Shown: piece by piece, positions 58,838 through 64,000 of the stretch
Layout of the letters: every line of letters begins with the position of its first letter
How positions within the stretch are numbered: position 1 is the stretch's first letter
NCBI RefSeq assembly: GCF_900113115.1
Contig: NZ_FOOF01000005.1
Location: forward strand, 186,001 to 250,000
DNA length: 64,000 nt
Reading direction: 5' to 3'
Origin: Duganella sp. CF458
GTDB lineage: Bacteria; Pseudomonadota; Gammaproteobacteria; Burkholderiales; Burkholderiaceae_D
Translations under genes and position numbers: made by a program
The notes under the pieces: model-generated
What the model saw: the letters and a program-made list of their open reading frames with translations, nothing else
Databases searched by the model: none
Told to the model about the DNA's origin: nothing

Positions 58838-59659
58838 TTAAAGGCACGCCCCGACGGCCAGCTTGGCGGCCATCTCGTCCGGCTGCGGCGAGTTCGCCGG
58901 CGGCAGCTCGCCGAGATAGAGTTCATCGATCATGGCTTGCGTCACCTGCTCGCGCGGAAGATCGAAGGCAACGCGGCCGTTTTTCAACGCCACGATGCGC
59001 GCGAAGTGCGCCAGCGCCAGGTCCACCTGGTGCAGGCTGCACACCAGCAGCGCGTAGCGCTCGCGCGCTTCCTGCTGCAGGGTGTTTAAAGTGAGTTGCG
59101 ACAGCGCCGGATCGAGCGCGGACAGCGGTTCGTCGACCAGCAATGCTTGCGCCGACGACAGCAGCAGCCGCGCCAGGCCGCAGCGCTGGCGCTCGCCACC
59201 GGACAAGCGGTCGACGCGGGAATACAGCTTGTCGCCAAGGTTGAAGCGTGACAGCGCGCGAAACGCGGCTTCCGGATCGGCGGGCTTGAACAGCGAAAGC
59301 AGCGCCTGGCCCAGGCCCCAATGCGGCAAGCGTGCTGCCAGGACGGCCGTCACCACGCGCTGGCGCGGCGGCAGCGGCGGTGTTTGCGGCGCCAGGAACA
59401 GACGCGCACGCATGGCGTGGCGGCCGGCATCGGTCAGTTGCCAGGGATCGGTGCCAAAGGCCTTGAAGCCGCCGCTATCGGGGCGATGGGCGCAGGCCAG
59501 GGTGGAGAGCAGGGTGGTCTTGCCGGCGCCTGAAGGGCCGATCAGCGCCACCTGTTCGCCCGGCTCGAAGTTCAGCGAAATGTCTTGCAGCGCAAGTCCG
59601 CGCGAACCGCCGATGTGGCGGACCGACAGGCCTTGCAATTCATACCAGGCAGAAGACAT
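58838..59659 (-). CDS. PhnC-type ABC importer ATPase
   Basis: A 273-residue ATPase: Walker A GPSGAGKTT (about residues 39-47), Q-loop LFLAPQTPPLPPRQRVVTAV, signature LSGGERQRCGLARLL, Walker B ALLVDEPLSALDPAL and switch His in LLVCSLHQVDLA. The 'LHQVDLALAHFARIVALKNG' ending is typical of PhnC. It starts 3 bases after the PhnD-like gene. It energises the two PhnE-type permeases that follow. The substrate depends on the binding protein. Confidence 0.93.
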   Translation of the reverse strand: MSSAWYELQGLSVRHIGGSRGLALQDISLNFEPGEQVALIGPSGAGKTTLLSTLACAHRPDSGGFKAFGTDPWQLTDAGRHAMRARLFLAPQTPPLPPRQRVVTAVLAARLPHWGLGQALLSLFKPADPEAAFRALSRFNLGDKLYSRVDRLSGGERQRCGLARLLLSSAQALLVDEPLSALDPALSQLTLNTLQQEARERYALLVCSLHQVDLALAHFARIVALKNGRVAFDLPREQVTQAMIDELYLGELPPANSPQPDEMAAKLAVGACL

Positions 59660-59662
59660 TGA

Positions 59663-60529
59663 TTACTTCAGCAGTCCAGCGTTCTTGGCGGCCGCTTCGA
59701 TGCTGGTGTAGTTGGCGGCCTTGGTCGGGATGAACTTCGACGCGCGCTGCAGGTCCAGGATCGCCTTGTCTTCAGGCTTGGCGCTGTCCAGCGCCAGGAA
59801 GGCGTCGGCGATCTTCTTCTTCAGCGCTTCAGGCATGTCGGAACGCACGGTCCAGTTGTAGTCGAAGTAGGCCGGGGTGGTGTAGAACACGCGCACCACG
59901 GCTGGATCGACCTTCTTCTGTTCATTCAGCTTTTCCCACACTGAGATGTTCAGTGCACCCGCATCGACCTTGCCGCCGGCAACCGCAGCCACGGTCGCAT
60001 CATGCGCGCCGGAGAAGGAAATGCGTTTCAGGTCGGTGTCTGGATCGATCTTGGCGGCCAGCAGGAAGGAGCGTGGCATCAGGTGGCCGGAAGTCGAGGA
60101 CTCGGAACCGAAGCTCAGGGTCTTGCCTTTCAGGTCGGCCAGCGAGTTGATTGACTTGTTGGTGGTGACGAAGACGGAACGGAACTTCTCGTCTTCCACA
60201 CGCTGAACCAGCGGCACGACCTTGCCTTTGCTCATGTGGTTGGCTTGAACGAAGGTGAAGCCGCCGAACCAGACCATGTCCAGCTTGCCGTTCACCAGGC
60301 CTTCCACCGAAGCGGCGTAATCGGTCACCGGGGTGAACTCGACCTTCATGGCCAGCTTCTTCTCGAGGTATTCGCCGAGCGGCTTGAACTTGCGCTGCAG
60401 CTCGGTCGGCGCCTCGTCAGGGATGGCGGAAACGCGCAGGACCTGCTGGGCTTGGGCGCCGGCAGCGGCGAACAGCACACCGGCTGCAAACAGGGCCGAT
60501 TGAATGGTGCGGAGGGAGAAGATGGACAT
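59663..60529 (-). CDS. PhnD-type substrate-binding protein, putative oxyanion (selenate/phosphonate) importer
   Basis: A 288-residue periplasmic binding protein with signal peptide (to about AGAQAQ). The sequence RVSAIPDEAPTELQRKFKPL, GEYLEKKLAMKVEFTPVTDY, GKLDMVWFGGFTFVQANHMS and LSFGSESSTSGHLMPRSFLL is the phosphate/phosphite/phosphonate binding-protein family. It agrees with the group labelled 'putative selenate ABC transporter substrate-binding protein'. That label is putative and no selenium gene is nearby, so phosphonate or another oxyanion remains possible. The operon PhnD-C-E-E plus a MacB-type ATPase reads from here. No C-P lyase genes are present in the window. Confidence 0.9.
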   Translation of the reverse strand: MSIFSLRTIQSALFAAGVLFAAAGAQAQQVLRVSAIPDEAPTELQRKFKPLGEYLEKKLAMKVEFTPVTDYAASVEGLVNGKLDMVWFGGFTFVQANHMSKGKVVPLVQRVEDEKFRSVFVTTNKSINSLADLKGKTLSFGSESSTSGHLMPRSFLLAAKIDPDTDLKRISFSGAHDATVAAVAGGKVDAGALNISVWEKLNEQKKVDPAVVRVFYTTPAYFDYNWTVRSDMPEALKKKIADAFLALDSAKPEDKAILDLQRASKFIPTKAANYTSIEAAAKNAGLLK

Positions 60530-60637
60530 GAGAAATCCTTATTGATGTTAATGACGAGCCGCACGCCTCGTATGGGGGGCGGTACCTGGTCTTGGATATT
60601 CAGCTATGATAGCAAAAATGTCCCTGGAGCCTGAGCC

Positions 60638-61642
60638 ATGACCTTGTCACGCACGGCCGCGATCCGTCTGGTCGCACCGGAAACGAACAGTGTATTGTCC
60701 CCCAGAACCGCCCACGGCGACGCTGCCACGATGGCAGAGATCAGCGCCGGACTGCTGGCGCCGCAGGCCTCCACCTCGCCAAAATATTTCTACGACAGCC
60801 TGGGCTCGCACCTGTTCGAGGCGATCTGCGAATTGCCCGAGTACTACCCGACGCGCACTGAGGCCGCGATCTTCGCCCGCCACGGCGCCGATATGGCGGC
60901 CCGCATCGGCCCTGGCATGACTTTGATCGACTTGGGCGCAGGCAATTGCGCCAAGGCCGCCAGCCTGTTTCCCTTGTTGCAGCCAAGCCAGTACGTGCCG
61001 GTCGACATCGCCAGCGATTTCCTGCAGCAGGCCGCCGCGCAATTGCGCCAGCGCTTTCCTGCCATCGAGATCACGCCGCTGGTGATGGACCTGTCGCAGC
61101 CGCTGGTGTTGCCGCAGTCCGTGCCGATAGCGCGCCGGCAGTTTTTTTATCCGGGCTCGTCGATCGGCAATTTCACGCCATATGACGCGGTGACGTTCCT
61201 GCGCCATGTGCGCGAGAACGTTGGTGCGGACGGCGGGCTGTTGATCGGCGTCGATCTGGTCAAGGACCCGGCCGTGCTGGACGCGGCATACGATGACGCC
61301 ATCGGCGTCACGGCAGCCTTCAACCTGAACCTGCTGCGCCACCTGAATCACTTGGCGGGTACCGACTTCGATCCGGCGCAATGGCGCCACGTTGCCTTTT
61401 TCAATGACGCCGAGAGCCGCATCGAAATGCACCTGGAAGCGCGCTGTGCGCTGGCGGTGCACTGGTCGTGTGGCGAACGCAGTTTCGCGCAGGGCGAACG
61501 GATTCATACCGAGAACAGCTACAAATACACGCTGGAAAGTTTCCGTAGCTTGCTGTGGGACGCAGGCTTCCGCGTCGATGGCACCTGGACCGACGATGCA
61601 CACTGGTTCGCGGTGATGCACGCGGTAGCGGCTTATGCGTGA
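60638..61642 (+). CDS. egtD: L-histidine N-alpha-methyltransferase EgtD
   Basis: A 334-residue methyltransferase that trimethylates histidine to hercynine, the first step of ergothioneine synthesis. Recognised by the domain DUF2260/EgtD pattern: QASTSPKYFYDSLGSHLFEA, ICELPEYYPTRTEAAIFARH, LIDLGAGNCAKAASLFPLLQ, YVPVDIASDFLQQAAAQLRQ, FFYPGSSIGNFTP and the C-terminal IHTENSYKYTLESF, whose Glu/Ser region binds the histidine substrate. Its end overlaps the egtB start by 8 bases. The order is egtD-egtB without egtA or egtC, as in many proteobacteria. Confidence 0.96.
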   Translation: MTLSRTAAIRLVAPETNSVLSPRTAHGDAATMAEISAGLLAPQASTSPKYFYDSLGSHLFEAICELPEYYPTRTEAAIFARHGADMAARIGPGMTLIDLGAGNCAKAASLFPLLQPSQYVPVDIASDFLQQAAAQLRQRFPAIEITPLVMDLSQPLVLPQSVPIARRQFFYPGSSIGNFTPYDAVTFLRHVRENVGADGGLLIGVDLVKDPAVLDAAYDDAIGVTAAFNLNLLRHLNHLAGTDFDPAQWRHVAFFNDAESRIEMHLEARCALAVHWSCGERSFAQGERIHTENSYKYTLESFRSLLWDAGFRVDGTWTDDAHWFAVMHAVAAYA

Positions 61643-62819
61643 CGCCAGTCCCTGGACCGAACGCTACGCGCAAGTGCGCGCGGCCACCATGGCGCTGGCC
61701 GAGCCGTTATCCGACGAAGACTGCGGCGCGCAGTCGATGGCGGACGCCAGCCCCGTCAAATGGCACCTGGCGCATACCACCTGGTTCTTCGAGACCTTTA
61801 TCCTGGAACGATACGAAGCCGGCTTCCAGCCGTTTCACCCGGCATTCCGCGTGCTGTTCAACTCCTATTACAACGGCGTCGGCGACAAGCACCCGCGGCC
61901 GCACCGCGGCTTGCTGACGCGGCCATCGATGGCGGAAGTGCGCGCCTATCGCGCCAACGTCGACGCCCGGATTGCCGCGCTGGCGACACGTCTCGCCGCC
62001 ACCGACGACCGCCTGGCCGCGCTGCTCACGCTCGGCCTGCAGCACGAGCAGCAGCACCAGGAGTTGATCCTTACCGACGTCAAGCACTTGCTGGCGCAGA
62101 ATCCGATGACGCCAGCCTACCTGACTGGCGCCGCACCAGCCGTGCCCGCTTCGACAGGCCAGTCCTGGCAGCGCTTTGAAGGCGGGGTGCAGGAAATCGG
62201 CCACCAGGGTGACGGCTTCTGCTTCGACAACGAGTTGCCGCGCCATCAGGTGTATGTCGCCCCCTTTGAGCTGTCCACGCGCCTGGTGAGTAATGCGGAC
62301 TACTTAGCCTTCATCGAAGCCGGCGGCTACCGCGACCCAAGCCTGTGGCTGGCGGAAGGCTGGGACTGGATTCGCACGCAAGGCATCGAAGCCCCGCTGT
62401 ACTGGCAGCTTGGGGAAGAGGGGGCAGGCTGCAGCGCATTCACCCTGCACGGCCAACAGCCGCTTGCAATGGATGCGCCGGTGACCCACATCTCGCTGTT
62501 CGAAGCCGACGCCTACGCCCACTGGTCCGGCGCGCGGCTGCCGACCGAAGCCGAGTGGGAGCATGCAGCCGGTGCAGGCGCTGCGGCGCAGATGTTCGGC
62601 CACTGCTGGCAATGGACCAGCAGCAGTTACGCCCCATACCCCGGCTTCCGCCCGGCAGAGGGCGCAATCGGCGAATACAACGGCAAGTTCATGGTGAACC
62701 AGTACGTACTACGCGGCTCCAGCCTGGCGACCCCGCAAGGCCACAGCCGAACCAGCTACCGCAACTTCTTCCCCGCCAACGCACGCTGGCAATTCACCGG
62801 CATCCGCCTCGCAAAATAA
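61635..62819 (+). CDS. egtB: ergothioneine sulfoxide synthase EgtB
   Basis: A 394-residue non-haem iron enzyme that joins hercynine to a thiol donor in the presence of O2. The N-terminal DinB-like domain (about 1-170) supplies the iron ligands: His47 in WHLAHTTWFFE, and His137 and His141 in LQHEQQHQEL. The C-terminal FGE-sulfatase domain (about 185-394) has FELSTRLVSNADYLAFIEAG, ARLPTEAEWEHAAGAGAAAQ, FGHCWQWTSSSYAPYPGFRP and VLRGSSLATPQGHSRTSYRN. The thiol donor, gamma-glutamylcysteine or cysteine, cannot be decided by eye. The stop is immediately followed by hairpin copy 2. Confidence 0.95.
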   Translation: MRDASPWTERYAQVRAATMALAEPLSDEDCGAQSMADASPVKWHLAHTTWFFETFILERYEAGFQPFHPAFRVLFNSYYNGVGDKHPRPHRGLLTRPSMAEVRAYRANVDARIAALATRLAATDDRLAALLTLGLQHEQQHQELILTDVKHLLAQNPMTPAYLTGAAPAVPASTGQSWQRFEGGVQEIGHQGDGFCFDNELPRHQVYVAPFELSTRLVSNADYLAFIEAGGYRDPSLWLAEGWDWIRTQGIEAPLYWQLGEEGAGCSAFTLHGQQPLAMDAPVTHISLFEADAYAHWSGARLPTEAEWEHAAGAGAAAQMFGHCWQWTSSSYAPYPGFRPAEGAIGEYNGKFMVNQYVLRGSSLATPQGHSRTSYRNFFPANARWQFTGIRLAK

Positions 62820-62891
62820 AAGTCGGGGTCAGCTCTGGCAATCGGACATTTCGCACGCGAAATGTCCGATTGCCAGAGCTGACCCCGACTT
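62820..62891. repeat. long hairpin element, copy 2 (also likely two-way terminator)
   Basis: Outer arms 62820-62843 and 62868-62891 are identical to those of copy 1 at 40207. The inner 11-bp stem (62844-62854 with 62857-62867, centre AC) is unrelated to copy 1 but perfectly self-complementary. The 35-bp stem begins at the base right after the egtB stop TAA and lies between convergent genes. Flanking A and T runs (62818-62821 and 62890-62894) would make it a good two-way terminator. Confidence 0.85.
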
Positions 62892-62903
62892 TTTAGATGC
62901 GAG

Positions 62904-63518
62904 TTACAGGCGGATGCCGAGGGCTTGTGTGATCTCTGCCTTGAACTTGGCTGCCTGGTCGGCGTTGGCAATCTCGCCGGCCAGTTTCAATGTCAGCTGG
63001 CGCAGGTCGCTGATCTCGTCGAAATAGTCCCCGCACACGATGGCGGCCATCGGGCCGATATAGGTGGCCAGGGTGTTTTCGAAGATGGTGCGCTGCGCCT
63101 GCGACAGTGTCGGCTTGTTGGACGCCGGCTTGCTTGGGGCTTCCGGTGCGGCGGCCGGGCGGCGTGCGACGCCGGCCAGCAGCGTGGACGCCGGCGAGCT
63201 GCCTTCCGGCAGTTCGGTAATGCTGCCGTACAGGTAGTCGAGAATCGCTTCGGTCGACCACGGCAGCGGCTCGTTGTTGCCCACGCTCGGACGGTCCAGG
63301 CTCATACGTGCGTTCTGGATGGTGCGCAGGATGTCCAGGCCGTCGCGGCCGCGGCGGCCGCGGCACAAGACGAACACGATGCGTCCGTTATCCAGATGGA
63401 TCTGCGCCATGCGGTTGTCATCGCTGACCAGCATGATGGTCGCGGTGTCGCCCTGGGCGCAGAAGCCGGCGATCTTGTCGAGTAACTCTACGAAAGGAGT
63501 GAACTCTGGCTGTGCCAT
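62904..63518 (-). CDS. two-domain cytoplasmic protein of unknown function
   Basis: A 204-residue protein. Residues 1-100 (FTPFVELLDKIAGFCAQGDT, ATIMLVSDDNRMAQIHLDNG and RIVFVLCRGRRGRDGLDIL) resemble the DUF4388/PATAN-type domain found in signalling proteins. A Pro/Ala-rich linker (residues 110-135) follows. Residues 138-204 (LSQAQRTIFENTLATYIGPM and AAIVCGDYFDEISDLRQLT) form a helical module I associate with DUF8082-like domains in pilus and chemotaxis regulation, which is uncertain. It lies 19 bases after the Cache-HAMP gene and is co-oriented, so it is probably its cytoplasmic partner. Confidence 0.8.
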   Translation of the reverse strand: MAQPEFTPFVELLDKIAGFCAQGDTATIMLVSDDNRMAQIHLDNGRIVFVLCRGRRGRDGLDILRTIQNARMSLDRPSVGNNEPLPWSTEAILDYLYGSITELPEGSSPASTLLAGVARRPAAAPEAPSKPASNKPTLSQAQRTIFENTLATYIGPMAAIVCGDYFDEISDLRQLTLKLAGEIANADQAAKFKAEITQALGIRL

Positions 63519-63537
63519 ATCAGTTCGCCTTTATCGA

Positions 63538-64000
63538 TTATTTCTTACGCAGGCGATCCATCGCCATCTGGATACTCACGCCCAAGCGTTCCACCGCACG
63601 GGCCAGCGAGCCGATTTCGTCGCCGCGGCTGGTCTGTGGAATGGTCACGTCCAGCTGGCCTTTGCTCAGTCGCTCGGCGATGTCGGTCAGGTGGTTGATC
63701 GGACGGGTCAGTTGCTTGCCCAGTACGAATGCCAGTGCGCCCACCAGGATGATAACAACGATGATCAGCAGGCGTGCTTCGCTGCGCATCTTCGACATGG
63801 CGGAATACGCTTCGTCATATTGCTGTTCAACCAGCACGGTCCAGCCTTGCGGCAGGGTGCGTACGAAACCGACCATCTTCACATCGCCGTCCATGTAGAC
63901 CTTTGGCTCGTCGGTGATGCCTTGCACTTGCAGGGCAGGGTGCTTGCTGAAGTCTTGCAGAGCGGACTTGATCTTGGTGGCGTCGCCGTGGGCGATGACT
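63538..64000 (-). CDS. C-terminal part of a Cache-HAMP membrane receptor, cut by the window edge
   Basis: The frame is open to the right edge and 154 codons are visible. The first part (VIAHGDATKIKSALQDFSKH, KVYMDGDVKMVGFVRTLPQG and WTVLVEQQYDEAYSAMSKM) is the end of a double-Cache periplasmic sensor. A membrane segment (LLIIVVIILVGALAFVLGKQ) and a full HAMP domain follow (LTRPINHLTDIAERLSKGQL to IQMAMDRLRKK). The protein ends right after HAMP, with no kinase, cyclase or MCP domain. It must signal through a separate protein; the gene 19 bases downstream is the obvious candidate. Confidence 0.88.
   Translation of the reverse strand, partial: VIAHGDATKIKSALQDFSKHPALQVQGITDEPKVYMDGDVKMVGFVRTLPQGWTVLVEQQYDEAYSAMSKMRSEARLLIIVVIILVGALAFVLGKQLTRPINHLTDIAERLSKGQLDVTIPQTSRGDEIGSLARAVERLGVSIQMAMDRLRKK

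Overview
The window is GC-rich, gene-dense DNA of a betaproteobacterium, most likely Oxalobacteraceae (Massilia, Duganella or Pseudoduganella group). This rests on overall protein character (many TonB receptors, multidomain c-di-GMP and two-component proteins, the Gcr-type 'SpecificRecomb' membrane protein, EgtB/EgtD, OlsB-like acyltransferase), not on a marker gene. No rRNA, tRNA, CRISPR array, phage block or insertion sequence was seen. About 55 protein genes fill almost the whole window and no gene-free stretch exceeds 300 bases.

Layout. 1-5083: edge of a membrane protein, a TonB receptor, a secreted thermonuclease-like protein with an apparent ATT start, a LysR regulator divergent from a small secreted protein, and a GST. 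5085-22395: plant-polysaccharide region with a GH53 galactanase, a GH28 polygalacturonase in an operon with a FadR-type GntR regulator, an operator-rich intergenic region, a large TonB receptor, a 1241-residue protein joining a CE8 pectin methylesterase to a DUF5060/DUF4038 glycosidase, and a beta-propeller lactonase-like protein; a hybrid histidine kinase and the SpecificRecomb protein lie between. 22690-27084: TonB receptor, YfiR-like protein and hybrid histidine kinase in one operon. 27143-28161: several very small genes.

The most striking locus is 29188-40206: a linear azole-containing peptide (LAP/TOMM) RiPP cluster. It has a 45-residue precursor ending in an 11-residue run of Cys/Ser/Thr, a terminator-like attenuator, then ten tightly coupled genes: leader-binding E1-like cyclodehydratase partner, YcaO cyclodehydratase (C-terminal PxPxP), SagB-type dehydrogenase, a protein fusing an HExxH gluzincin-like metallopeptidase to an ABC ATPase, an ABC-2 permease, a DUF2141 protein, a MacB-type ATPase, an FtsX-type permease, a LolA-like protein and an outer-membrane barrel. 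It reads as a complete make-cleave-export route for a Gram-negative azole peptide, with an unusual peptidase-ATPase fusion as the likely leader-removal and export engine.

40292-56384: an M16 peptidase pair, CheB-CheR hybrid, thioesterase, CHASE-PAS-GGDEF-EAL protein, spermidine-synthase-like protein, a degenerate GGDEF membrane protein that keeps its inhibitory site, Ppx/GppA, a histone-H1-like basic protein, an OlsB-like acyltransferase, and a TetR gene with duplicated operators. 56520-60529: PhnCDEE-type ABC importer with an extra MacB-type ATPase. 60638-62819: ergothioneine genes egtD-egtB. The right edge has a two-domain cytoplasmic protein and a Cache-HAMP receptor.

Two long hairpins (40207-40288 and 62820-62891) share identical 24-base outer arms but have unrelated, self-complementary inner stems. 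Each begins at the base after a stop codon, between convergent genes.
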